Positions 1 through 6,756 of a DNA stretch of 9,799 nucleotides are shown one piece after another. How positions within the stretch are numbered: position 1 is the stretch's first letter; every line of letters begins with the position of its first letter. The DNA is from an uncultured Flavobacteriales bacterium (GTDB taxonomy: Bacteria > Bacteroidota > Bacteroidia > Flavobacteriales > Crocinitomicaceae). Location of the stretch: contig CAMLET010000078.1 in NCBI GenBank assembly GCA_946479125.1, positions 1 to 9,799 on the forward strand, written 5' to 3'. The position numbers were made by a program, and so were the translations under genes. The notes beneath the pieces were generated by a model that saw nothing but the letters and a program-made list of their open reading frames with translations, had not been told where the DNA came from and searched no databases.

Positions 1-30
1 CTAGCGAAAAAGGTGGTGAAAGACTGGAAA

Positions 31-74
31 TAACTTCGATATCTCGACTCCGCTCGATAACCGAAGCTCAGTTA
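31..74. repeat. Nested constant-loop hairpin repeat, copy 1
   Basis: Two copies of the window's hairpin repeat lie one inside the other. The inner copy has stem TATC (40-43) pairing with GATA (56-59) around the 12-nt loop TCGACTCCGCTC (44-55). The outer copy has stem TAACT (31-35) pairing with AGTTA (70-74), and its loop is split into TCGA (36-39) and GCTC (66-69) by the inner copy. CTTCG (34-38) can also pair with CGAAG (62-66), which would give one long imperfect hairpin. It lies downstream of the 3' end of the minus-strand operon ending at 144. No U-run follows, so a classical terminator is doubtful. Confidence 0.75.
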
Positions 75-117
75 CTTTTGGCCACAAAGCAATGTCGAAT
101 TACAAATTAGGTGTTTC

Positions 118-152
118 AATTATTAGTAACTCGTAATTAGAAATTAGTAATT
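118..152. repeat. AT-rich TAATTAG/ATTAGTAA repeat at the operon 3' end
   Basis: This is a low-complexity stretch with ATTAGTAA at 122-129 and again at 143-150 (21 bp apart), and related AATTAG units between. It overlaps the stop codon (144-146) and last codons of the minus-strand gene that ends here. I recall similar AT-rich intergenic runs in Flavobacteria. No function is evident. Confidence 0.6.
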
Positions 153-626
153 CATCAAGGTGTTGTAAACGTGGCGTTCGTAATCGGCTTCTGATTCTCT
201 TCCCAGTTTACGTAAACATTCTTCACGCAGTAAATAAATTTCAGCGCGATATTTTTCCAGCATTGCCCATTCCATAAGTAAATCGAGCGCCTGAACAAAA
301 TCTTCACTTGCCATTGCCGTTTGAACAAGGCCATTCATTGCAGCTGTGCGCTGTTTTCTATTGTTCAAGCCTTTCTCTATCTCAACAAAACGGACTAATT
401 CTTCGGAATCTCTTTGGGTCAGACTTTCATTTTTAGCGAATTCATATTTCGCCAATGAATCCAGAGGAATACGTTTTACCCACGAGCGAATATCCAATTC
501 AGCAAAGTTCAGCAGTGAACTCTCCCAATAATCTTTTACGAGATAATCATCCGAAATTTCAAGAATCTGGACTACATGATATTGTCCATCTTCCAGCCTA
601 AAAATGTAATCTCCGGGAGCGAACAT
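144..626 (-). CDS. Hypothetical protein with beta-rich N-terminus and TPR-like helices (160 aa)
   Basis: I do not recognise the family. There is no signal peptide or membrane segment, so the protein is probably cytoplasmic. Residues 1-37 read as short beta strands (PGDYIFRLEDGQYHVVQIL and following), which could be a small barrel. Residues 70-160 are mostly helical and amphipathic; 95-157 have a spacing like one or two degenerate TPR helices (AAMNGLVQTA, FVQALDLLMEW, AEIYLLREECLRKLG). Its ATG overlaps the stop of the upstream gene by one base (TAATG at 628-624), a classic translational-coupling arrangement, so it is almost certainly expressed with the ArsC/Spx-like gene. The last two sense codons and the stop lie in an AT-rich repeat, so the C-terminus may have been altered by repeat turnover. 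Confidence 0.8.
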   Translation of the reverse strand: MFAPGDYIFRLEDGQYHVVQILEISDDYLVKDYWESSLLNFAELDIRSWVKRIPLDSLAKYEFAKNESLTQRDSEELVRFVEIEKGLNNRKQRTAAMNGLVQTAMASEDFVQALDLLMEWAMLEKYRAEIYLLREECLRKLGRESEADYERHVYNTLMNY

Positions 627-982
627 TACAGCTTAGAAAAGAAGTCTACAGCGTCTTTTACCGTTTTAGGCGAGTTTCCGATCCAAACATTTTCATCGTA
701 AATAATGAATGGTCGACGTAAGAATGTATATTCTTCCAGCATGTATTTGCGGTAATCGCTCTCAGAAAGTTTCATTTCATTTAGACCCATGGATCTATAT
801 TTCAGTGCTCGTTTCGAGAACATTTCCTCGTAAGAACCAACTTTTCCTTTCAACCAGTCAAGTACATCACCTTCAATATTTGTTGCTTTGATATCAACCA
901 ATTCAACATCTTTTGGCGGTTTAACTTCTGCTAAGATCTTTGCACAAGTATCACAGGTACTTAAGTAATAAATTCTTCTCAT
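626..982 (-). CDS. ArsC/Spx/YffB-family thioredoxin-fold protein with CxxC motif
   Basis: The 118-residue protein has the length and pattern of the ArsC/Spx/YffB family. An opening beta strand (RIYYLST) leads to a CxxC motif, C10-D-T-C13, as in Spx-type members; classical ArsC proteins have a single active-site cysteine here. EEMFSKRALKYR (52-63) matches the family's conserved middle helix. FLRRPFIIYD (87-96) is the usual RRP/KRP segment ahead of the cis-proline strand, with P91 the predicted cis-Pro. The family includes arsenate reductases, RNA-polymerase-binding Spx regulators and proteins of unknown role. The two cysteines favour a thiol-redox function, but arsenate reduction cannot be asserted: no ars genes adjoin. 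Only 2 nt separate it from the upstream exported-protein gene, and its stop overlaps the next start, so it lies mid-operon. Confidence 0.85.
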   Translation of the reverse strand: MRRIYYLSTCDTCAKILAEVKPPKDVELVDIKATNIEGDVLDWLKGKVGSYEEMFSKRALKYRSMGLNEMKLSESDYRKYMLEEYTFLRRPFIIYDENVWIGNSPKTVKDAVDFFSKL

Positions 983-984
983 TC

Positions 985-1914
985 TTAACGATTTTGCATG
1001 TATTCCTCGTTCTTCTTACGATCGGCATCGCTTCCGGTATTACATCCGTTCGATTTCTTCGTGAAGTGATGTATCCATTTGAATTGCAAACTTGCCGGAT
1101 AATAGTTGCTGGAATACCATTGAATTGTTGGTTTCAATTTGTTTGGCTCATAAATTCCAATGATTGGAAGATAGAATCCCATTATGAAGTAATCACCTCT
1201 TCTGATTTTGTAATTGAAGCCTAAATGTCCATGAAACTGAGTCAGGAAATTCTTCTGGAACTTTTGTTCAGCATAAACTGTAGAAGAATAATCTCTTGAA
1301 CCTTCTAAAATACAATAGTTGAAGTTTAACCCAAGTCCTGTTTCTAAGTGCCACTTATCACCAATTTTAGTGAAACGATCTGCAGTTACACGGCCATAAA
1401 CATAGCCATTATAGAATTTTCCTTCACCTTCAGTAGAATAAGCATAGTTTCCAACAGCATCCTGAAAATCGACTTTCGTGTACTCTTTTCCGCCGATGTA
1501 AGAGAACCCTAGCCCCCAATCGATTCGGTGAATAAGGTTTGAACCTATCAAATCTCGACCTTCCTTTTTCGCCGCAGATCTTCTGTCCTGGCGTTTCGAC
1601 AAGAGTTTAGAAGATTTCAAACGGTAATGTGCCATACCAATGTCGATGAACCCACCCAAACGACCAGAAGGATCAATATAGGAGGTGTTTCCACGATTGT
1701 TCTCATCAACACCCATAACCTCATCAATTTTATTGCGGGTTAAGGTATAAGTTGGACCAAAGGAGATCTGTAAGCCATTCTTGGTAATATCTCTATAATC
1801 TTCTGCTCCGCCGAAAAAGTCTTTACGCGTTTTACCGCCAAATTTTCTCGATTTTTGAGCAGCAGCCGGAAGTATAAATCCAATTGCAAATAGAACGACT
1901 AAGAGATTTTTCAT
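985..1914 (-). CDS. Exported beta-barrel-like protein, probably outer membrane (309 aa)
   Basis: A signal peptide is clear: a short basic start (MKN), a hydrophobic core (LLVVLFAIGFILP) and cleavage after AAAQ near residue 20. The mature part is rich in alternating aromatic and polar strands (for example LQISFGPTYTLT 48-59, DWGLGFSYIGG 132-142, YGRVTADRF 173-181, ETGLGLNFNY 191-200, GHLGFNYKIR 229-238, SLQFKWIHHF 275-284), typical of small Bacteroidetes outer-membrane barrels. A polar tail of about 25 residues follows the last strand, so the barrel does not end at the extreme C-terminus. The family and ligand are unknown. It lies 62 nt downstream of the membrane-protein gene and 2 nt upstream of the ArsC/Spx-like gene. 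I found no TAnnTTTG box in the 62-nt gap, so transcription may come from upstream. Confidence 0.78.
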   Translation of the reverse strand: MKNLLVVLFAIGFILPAAAQKSRKFGGKTRKDFFGGAEDYRDITKNGLQISFGPTYTLTRNKIDEVMGVDENNRGNTSYIDPSGRLGGFIDIGMAHYRLKSSKLLSKRQDRRSAAKKEGRDLIGSNLIHRIDWGLGFSYIGGKEYTKVDFQDAVGNYAYSTEGEGKFYNGYVYGRVTADRFTKIGDKWHLETGLGLNFNYCILEGSRDYSSTVYAEQKFQKNFLTQFHGHLGFNYKIRRGDYFIMGFYLPIIGIYEPNKLKPTIQWYSSNYYPASLQFKWIHHFTKKSNGCNTGSDADRKKNEEYMQNR

Positions 1915-1976
1915 GGGTTTTGCTTTTTGTAAATATCTTAAGAAATGGCATTGGTTACATCATAAGTTCCAACATT

Positions 1977-2579
1977 TTATCCATTATCCAGTGTTGATTC
2001 ATTAAAAACCGTCCGATTCTTCTTTTTTGTTAGTAGCCAAACTACTGCACTTACCCATAACGAAAGTAAGATTGGATTGAATATTAAAGCAAGATATGGT
2101 ATTGTTCGTCGGGAATTCAGAAGTCTTTCCAAAGCATAGAAAAAATAGTGATTCAAGGAATAATAAGGTGGGAAAATGTTAAGTCCATGTTTTGACAACT
2201 CCCTCATCAAATTATCGTTACTTGCATTGACAATCTCAACATCCGGATAACCACCAGAATGAGTTGAGTAAAAATAGATAGTCTTGAAGAAAAACTCAAG
2301 ATGGTAAGATAGTGCCAGGAAGACAATTGCACTTATTATCAGTTTGGGGTAACTTACCTCTTCAAGCCGCTTAGCAATTCGATACAAGACCAGCAAAAGA
2401 AATGCTAAAGACAACGCATCTTTGATAAGCTCAACTGAAAATTGACAGACCAGGACTCCTCCTATTTTCTGTCCAGCTGCAATTGAACTAACGACCGCAA
2501 AAGCAACAACCTCCAAAGTGGCAAAAAGTAAACTAAAGATTACAATCTGTTTCGCGTAAATCTTCCATTCACCTCTCAT
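1977..2579 (-). CDS. Integral membrane protein of unknown function (200 aa)
   Basis: I do not recognise this family. Four hydrophobic segments are visible at about 11-34, 49-67, 79-98 and 159-184, with basic residues between them (RIAKR 67-71, KKKNR 185-189), consistent with an inner-membrane protein. A polar loop at about 100-158 contains aromatic-rich stretches (FPPYYSLNHYFFYAL). Its ATG lies 4 nt after the kmo stop codon, so it is very probably co-translated with kmo. Its place at the end of a kynurenine gene pair raises the possibility of a transport or accessory role, but no transporter motif is visible and that idea rests only on position. Confidence 0.78.
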   Translation of the reverse strand: MRGEWKIYAKQIVIFSLLFATLEVVAFAVVSSIAAGQKIGGVLVCQFSVELIKDALSLAFLLLVLYRIAKRLEEVSYPKLIISAIVFLALSYHLEFFFKTIYFYSTHSGGYPDVEIVNASNDNLMRELSKHGLNIFPPYYSLNHYFFYALERLLNSRRTIPYLALIFNPILLSLWVSAVVWLLTKKKNRTVFNESTLDNG

Positions 2580-2583
2580 TACT

Positions 2584-3921
2584 TCAAGAAATCAATTCAA
2601 GCATTTTATTCATCACAGCTTCCTCATTCCAGTTTTCATGAATGTTGTCCATTTTCATTACTTCTTTCATGATACTTTCCTGATTTTGACCATTCTTTAA
2701 AGCGTCACTGTAACGCGTATTGCTGAACGTAACCTGAGAGTATAACGGCATCCATTTTTCAGGATAAAGGTTCGCGAATTTTGCTTCAATTTTCTTTTGT
2801 AGAAGGAAGTCAGGGTTTCCAGTTAAATCGCGCATTTCGATGTAATTCAACAATGCCAGATCAAGGATAGCATTTCCATCCGGAACACGTTGGTTTGAAA
2901 AGGCTTCAAAAGCTCCATCCCAGTCAGCATTGCTTTTCGTCAGGAATTCATCCAAGACAGTACAATCCTCAAAACCACAGTTCATTCCTTGTCCATAGAA
3001 CGGAACGATTGCATGAGCTGCATCCCCCATTAACAAGATCTTGTTTTCGTAATTCCAGGGTTCGCAACGCACCATTATCAAACTTGAGGTTGGATTCTCG
3101 AAATAATCATCAATCAAGGTCGGCATCATTGGAACGGCGTCAGGGAAGGTCTTCTTAAAGAACGCTTCTACTTCTTCTCTTGTTTTCAAGGTATCGAAAG
3201 AAGTTTCACCAAACATTGGGAAAAACAAAGTACACGTAAAACTTCCATCCAAGTTTGCCAGAGCAATCATCATAAACTCACCACGAGGCCAGATGTGCAG
3301 ACAATTCTTGTCCAATTTATGAGTTCCATCTTCATTCGCAGGAATCACCAACTCTTTGTATCCGTGGTGCAAGTATTTCTGAGAATAGTCGAACAACATT
3401 GATTTCTGCATACGCATACGGACTGCTGAGAAAGCTCCATCCGTTGCGAAAATATGGTCGAACTGGTGTTGCTCCTTTTGTCCGGATTCACTATTGGAGA
3501 ACTGAAGTGTATTCGTATCCAATTTCACATCATCACACTTACGATTGAAGTGATACGAAATGTTCGGATAATTATCCGCCAGGTTCATCAACTTTTGGTT
3601 CAAACCACCACGAGAAACAGAATAAATCGCTTGATCTTCTTTTCCGTAAGGTTGGTATGTAAGCGTTCCATCCAAAGCATGCATACAGCGTTTGTACATA
3701 GGAATAGAAATCGCACGAATGTCTTCAGCAATTCCAGCCAATTCTAATGCTTTCCAACCACGATCAGACAGGGCAAGGTTAATCGACTTTCCACCAATTA
3801 GTGTTGCCTTACGTAAATCCGGTCTACGCTCAAAAACCGATACTTCAACTCCGCGTTTTGCTAATAAAATTGCTTGTAAACTTCCTACAAGACCTGCTCC
3901 TACTACTGCTACCCTTTTCAT
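2584..3921 (-). CDS. kmo: Kynurenine 3-monooxygenase
   Basis: This is a flavin (FAD), NADPH-dependent aromatic hydroxylase that converts L-kynurenine to 3-hydroxykynurenine in tryptophan catabolism. The 445 residues are near the usual length. Residues 4-13 form the FAD Rossmann motif (VAVVGAGLVG), followed by the acidic-basic end FERR (30-33). ATDGAFSAVR (159-168) is the DG motif and LMGDAAHAIVPFYGQGMNCGFED (297-319) the GD motif with the family's G-Q-G-M-N-C signature. The kynurenine-binding residues reported for human KMO (R85, Y99, N363, Y398) have counterparts at the same mutual spacing: R78 and Y92 (14 apart), N359 and Y394 (35 apart). The protein should therefore be active. It lacks the C-terminal membrane anchor of the mitochondrial enzyme. 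kynU lies upstream across a 102-nt hairpin-bearing gap; a membrane-protein gene follows after 4 nt. Confidence 0.97.
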   Translation of the reverse strand: MKRVAVVGAGLVGSLQAILLAKRGVEVSVFERRPDLRKATLIGGKSINLALSDRGWKALELAGIAEDIRAISIPMYKRCMHALDGTLTYQPYGKEDQAIYSVSRGGLNQKLMNLADNYPNISYHFNRKCDDVKLDTNTLQFSNSESGQKEQHQFDHIFATDGAFSAVRMRMQKSMLFDYSQKYLHHGYKELVIPANEDGTHKLDKNCLHIWPRGEFMMIALANLDGSFTCTLFFPMFGETSFDTLKTREEVEAFFKKTFPDAVPMMPTLIDDYFENPTSSLIMVRCEPWNYENKILLMGDAAHAIVPFYGQGMNCGFEDCTVLDEFLTKSNADWDGAFEAFSNQRVPDGNAILDLALLNYIEMRDLTGNPDFLLQKKIEAKFANLYPEKWMPLYSQVTFSNTRYSDALKNGQNQESIMKEVMKMDNIHENWNEEAVMNKMLELIS

Positions 3922-3942
3922 AATGTAAAGTTGATAATGGAG

Positions 3943-4002
3943 AATTGAAAAGAAATTTGGTACTTCGACTCCGCTCAGCTACCAAATCGAAACTTTTCAA
4001 TT
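3943..4002 (-). repeat. Long constant-loop hairpin between kynU and kmo, possible attenuator/terminator (copy 2)
   Basis: This is the strongest hairpin in the window. Outer arms AATTGAAAAG (3943-3952) and CTTTTCAATT (3993-4002) are exactly complementary. After short internal loops, inner arms ATTTGGTACT (3955-3964) and AG+TACCAAAT (3977-3978, 3980-3987; one bulged C at 3979) pair across the 12-nt loop TCGACTCCGCTC (3965-3976). In the kynU-to-kmo direction the inner stem is followed by TTTCTTTTC. That pyrimidine-rich, U-containing run is compatible with partial intrinsic termination, though it is not a clean U-tract. The hairpin would sit between the two kynurenine genes and could uncouple their expression; that role is inferred. 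Confidence 0.75.
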
Positions 4003-4027
4003 TTCAATTTTAGAATTTTCAATTTAG
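3996..4027. repeat. TTTTCAATT-type AT repeat at the kynU 3' end
   Basis: Several near copies of TTTTCAATT occur in about 30 bp (starting near 3995, 4002 and 4017). They begin directly at the kynU stop codon (4024-4026) and run into the right arm of the adjacent hairpin. It is simple-sequence DNA with no coding content. Confidence 0.6.
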
Positions 4028-5304
4028 TTTATCGCTTCCTCCAAGTATTTCCCTAAGTAATAAACGTCTTCAAACGAATTGTACAACGGAACTGGTGCTA
4101 CACGAATTACGTTTGGTTCACGCCAATCTGCCACCACTCCTTTTTCACTAATTGCTTCAAACACTTCTTTTCCTTTTCCGTGAAGTAGGATTGAAAGTTG
4201 AGCTCCTCTTCTGTGCTTTTCGCGTGGTGTAATGATCTCGAAACTGCATTTGTTTCCGTATTTATGAGATAATTCATCAAGAATAAACTCCAAATAAGCT
4301 GTTAACTGATCACTCTTCTCACGAAGCTTCACCATTCCAACCTCATCGAAAATTTCTAAAGAAGCCCAATGAGCGGCCATTCCTAAAACAGGAGCGTTAC
4401 TTAACTGCCATCCTTCTGCGCCTTCCATAGGTACAAAACCTGGTTCCATCATAAATCTCGTCGACTTATCATATCCCCACCAACCAGCAAAACGCGGTAA
4501 GTCCGGACGATTCGCATATTTCTCATGTACGAACATTCCTGAAACACCACCAGGACTTGAATTCAAATATTTATACGAACACCAGGCAGCAAAATCTACT
4601 TCCCAGTTGTGTAATTCTAACAACGCGTTACCAGCAGCGTGAGCCAAATCAAAACCTACGTGTGCCCCAACAGCATGTCCGGCTTGTGTGATTGCTTTCA
4701 TATCCAGCAATTGTCCAGTGTAATAATTTACTCCACCAAACATTACTAAAGCAATTGTGTCGCCTAATTCGGCAATTTTCGCAAGAATGTCTTCGTCACG
4801 CAAAGTATGTTCACCTGGACGTGGATCCATTCCGATCATGTCAACCTTTGGGTCTAAACCATGAAAACGAACCTGAGTTTCCAAAGCATATAAATCACTT
4901 GGGAACGCCTTTGATTCGCACAAGATCTTTGTTCTCTTTCCTTCTGGTCTGTAAAACGAAACCATCAACAAGTGCAGATTCGTTGTTAAGGAATGGGTAA
5001 CCACTACTTCTTTCGGAAGTGCGCCCACCACTTTCGCAGCTGCTTCGGTTAAGAACTCATGGTATTTGAACCACGGATTCGTTCCATGGAAATGACCTTC
5101 AACACCCCATTTTGCCCAATCATCAAGCTCAGTATTCACTTTTTCACGAACTGACTTTGGCTGTAAACCAAGCGAGTTCCCGGTGAAATATCGAACAGGA
5201 TTTTTGGTAAAAGTTGGAAAATGAAAACGTTCTCTGTACTGTTTTAATTGATCGGCAGCATCTAACGCCTGAGCTGCTTCAAGAGAATTCACGAAATTGG
5301 ACAT
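4024..5304 (-). CDS. kynU: Kynureninase
   Basis: This PLP-dependent hydrolase converts 3-hydroxykynurenine (and kynurenine) to 3-hydroxyanthranilate (or anthranilate) plus alanine, directly after the Kmo step. The 426 residues match the family. Early signatures are YFTGNSLGLQP (39-49) and HFHGTNPWFKYHE (71-83), then VVTHSLTTNLHLLM (101-114) in the PLP-phosphate region. FDLAHAAGN (218-226) carries the cofactor-ring aspartate D219. The Schiff-base lysine is K245 in CSYKYLNSSPGG (242-253). The C-terminal domain has RRGAQLS (365-371) and VVADWREPNVIRVAPVPLYNSFEDV (390-414), the usual substrate-carboxylate arginine region. The start is supported by the family N-terminus and by a predicted promoter about 60 bp upstream. 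It is the first gene of the minus-strand run and diverges from hemL. Confidence 0.97.
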   Translation of the reverse strand: MSNFVNSLEAAQALDAADQLKQYRERFHFPTFTKNPVRYFTGNSLGLQPKSVREKVNTELDDWAKWGVEGHFHGTNPWFKYHEFLTEAAAKVVGALPKEVVVTHSLTTNLHLLMVSFYRPEGKRTKILCESKAFPSDLYALETQVRFHGLDPKVDMIGMDPRPGEHTLRDEDILAKIAELGDTIALVMFGGVNYYTGQLLDMKAITQAGHAVGAHVGFDLAHAAGNALLELHNWEVDFAAWCSYKYLNSSPGGVSGMFVHEKYANRPDLPRFAGWWGYDKSTRFMMEPGFVPMEGAEGWQLSNAPVLGMAAHWASLEIFDEVGMVKLREKSDQLTAYLEFILDELSHKYGNKCSFEIITPREKHRRGAQLSILLHGKGKEVFEAISEKGVVADWREPNVIRVAPVPLYNSFEDVYYLGKYLEEAIN

Positions 5305-5330
5305 CTTAATCTGTTATTCTACTAATTTTG
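5297..5330 (+). promoter_or_regulatory. Predicted hemL promoter (Bacteroidetes -7/-33 type)
   Basis: TAATTTTG at 5323-5330 matches the Bacteroidetes -7 consensus TAnnTTTG exactly. A TTG at 5297-5299 could serve as the -33 element, with a 23-bp spacer at the long end of the usual range; it lies in the first codons of kynU on the other strand. Transcription would begin near 5337, leaving a hemL leader of about 60 nt. Confidence 0.55.
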
Positions 5331-5338
5331 CGGTACTC

Positions 5339-5369
5339 TTGTTCAAATTGAGAACAAAAGTTGTTCAAA
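5339..5369. promoter_or_regulatory. Paired TTGTTCAAA boxes between facing promoters, possible operator
   Basis: TTGTTCAAA occurs at 5339-5347 and 5361-5369, 22 bp start to start (about two helical turns, so the same DNA face). Between them TTGAGAACAA (5348-5357) is an inverted version of the second box with one extra G, so a short hairpin is also possible. The boxes fill the interval between the two predicted transcription starts, where a regulator could affect both kynU and hemL. No regulator gene is in the window. Confidence 0.4.
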
Positions 5370-5373
5370 GATA
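5366..5373 (-). promoter_or_regulatory. Predicted kynU -7 promoter element
   Basis: On the minus strand this reads TATCTTTG, an exact TAnnTTTG match. No good TTG lies at the usual distance upstream; the nearest TTTG (complement of 5402-5405) is 28 bp away, so the -33 part is weak. The predicted start near 5359 gives a kynU leader of about 55 nt whose 5' end would be complementary to the start of the hemL transcript. Confidence 0.45.
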
Positions 5374-5395
5374 CACATTCTAGAAGCTAAAAATC

Positions 5396-6682
5396 ATGAA
5401 GCAAAGTAATTCTCAAGCACTATTCGAAAAGGCTAAAACTTTTTTCCCTGGTGGAGTAAATTCTCCAGTTCGTGCGTTCAAATCTGTTGATGGTTCGCCA
5501 TTGTTCATTAAAAAAGGTGATGGAGCAAGAATTTGGGACGAGGATGACAATGAATTTATTGATTTTTGTGGAAGTTGGGGACCGCTTATTTTGGGTCATA
5601 ATCACCCTAAAGTTTACGAAAAAGTAGTTGCTACAATTCAAAACGGAACAACATTCGGAGCACCAACACGCTTGGAAAATGAATTGGCAGAATTGATTAT
5701 TACGAACAATCCATTCATTGAGAAAATTCGCTTTACAAGTTCAGGGACTGAGGCTGTAATGTCGGCAATACGCTTGGCTAGAGGTTATACAAAACGTGAT
5801 AAGATCGTGAAATTCGAAGGTTGTTACCACGGTCATTCGGATTCACTTTTGGTAAAAGCAGGTTCAGGATTGGTGACTTTCGGAAATTCCTCAAGTGCCG
5901 GAGTTCCGGAGGCTTTTGTGAATGAAACGATTGTTCTTCCGTTGAATAATGAAGAAGCTTTGAACGAGTGTTTCGAGCGTTACGGAAACGAAATCGCTTG
6001 TGTGATCATCGAGCCAATTCCAGCGAATAATGGATTGTTGCTTCAGGAGTCAACATTCTTGTATGCATTACGTGACATCTGTACAAAATACAAATCGCTG
6101 TTGTTCTTTGACGAAGTGATCTCTGGATTCAGAGTTGGTTTTGCAGGAGCAGCTGGCTTTTACGGAATTCAACCCGATTTGGTGACTTACGGAAAAATTA
6201 TTGGCGGCGGATTACCAGTTGGAGCTTATGGAGCAAGTGCTGAAATCATGAGTTGTGTAGCGCCTGACGGACCGGTTTATCAAGCAGGAACACTTTCAGG
6301 AAATCCGGTTGCAATGGCTGCAGGAATTGCTTCATTGACTGAATTGTTGAAACCAGGATTCTATGAAGATCAGGAAAGAAGAACATTGCTTTTCACAGAT
6401 ATAATCAATGCTCACGCTAAAGCAAAAGGTTACGAATTTGAAATGGTAACAATCGGTTCTATTTTCTGGATTTCATTTGACGATAAGATGAAAATTCGCA
6501 GAGCGGACGAAATCAATTCGGACATGAGCAAGTTCAAGTTATTGCACCGAGCTTTATTGGAACGTGGAGTTTATATTGGTCCAAGCGGATACGAAGTTGG
6601 ATTCATTTCTGCGGTTCATACAGATGAATTATTGAAAGAAGCTGCGGTGATCTTTAATGGGGCTTTGGATTCTATTTTTTAA
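5396..6682 (+). CDS. hemL: Glutamate-1-semialdehyde 2,1-aminomutase
   Basis: This PLP enzyme moves the amino group of glutamate-1-semialdehyde to give 5-aminolevulinate, the precursor of haem and other tetrapyrroles in the C5 pathway. At 428 residues it is the normal length and aligns by eye with E. coli HemL throughout: FPGGVNSPVRAF (17-28), GSWGPLILGHNHP (59-71), SSGTEAVMSAIRLARG (115-130), KFEGCYHGHSD (139-149), FFDEVISGFRVG (237-248, PLP-ring aspartate D239), YGKIIGGGLPVGAYG (265-279, Schiff-base lysine K267), and YQAGTLSGNPVAMAAG (295-310). The end GVYIGPSGYEVGFIS (391-405) is also HemL-specific, which argues against another class-III aminotransferase. The ATG fits the family N-terminus and has an A-rich stretch (CTAAAAATC) in front. 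It diverges from kynU; an ACATAG array begins just after its stop. Confidence 0.97.
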   Translation: MKQSNSQALFEKAKTFFPGGVNSPVRAFKSVDGSPLFIKKGDGARIWDEDDNEFIDFCGSWGPLILGHNHPKVYEKVVATIQNGTTFGAPTRLENELAELIITNNPFIEKIRFTSSGTEAVMSAIRLARGYTKRDKIVKFEGCYHGHSDSLLVKAGSGLVTFGNSSSAGVPEAFVNETIVLPLNNEEALNECFERYGNEIACVIIEPIPANNGLLLQESTFLYALRDICTKYKSLLFFDEVISGFRVGFAGAAGFYGIQPDLVTYGKIIGGGLPVGAYGASAEIMSCVAPDGPVYQAGTLSGNPVAMAAGIASLTELLKPGFYEDQERRTLLFTDIINAHAKAKGYEFEMVTIGSIFWISFDDKMKIRRADEINSDMSKFKLLHRALLERGVYIGPSGYEVGFISAVHTDELLKEAAVIFNGALDSIF

Positions 6683-6683
6683 A

Positions 6684-6756
6684 ACACATAGAGACATAGT
6701 TGAACACATAGTGACACATAGTTAACTATAACCACATAGGGACATAGGTCACATAG
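6684..6756 (+). repeat. Imperfect ACATAG array downstream of hemL
   Basis: Seven copies of ACATAG start at 6686, 6694, 6706, 6716, 6734, 6742 and 6751, mostly preceded by AC, C or G, with irregular 8-18 bp spacing. The array starts within two bases of the hemL stop. The irregular spacing without flanking palindromes excludes a CRISPR array. No open frame of note covers it. I recall similar CACATAG runs as intergenic low-complexity repeats in Bacteroidetes. Confidence 0.8.

Noticed and set aside
626..982. Assignment as an arsenate reductase (arsC) of an ars operon.
   Set aside because: No arsR, arsB or acr3-like gene adjoins, and the CxxC motif fits Spx-type members equally well or better; only the family is claimed.
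940..1224. Plus-strand open frame of 94 codons.
   Set aside because: It lies antisense to the ends of two well-supported minus-strand genes and shows no recognisable motif.
1915..1976. Promoter for the outer-membrane-type protein gene.
   Set aside because: No TAnnTTTG match exists on the minus strand in this gap; transcription may come from upstream genes.
3454..3928. Two plus-strand open frames opposite the kmo N-terminal half.
   Set aside because: They are antisense shadows of kmo, whose catalytic and substrate residues are all intact.
6684..6756. Possible CRISPR array formed by the ACATAG units.
   Set aside because: The unit is only 6-8 bp, the spacing is irregular and too short, and no cas genes are present.
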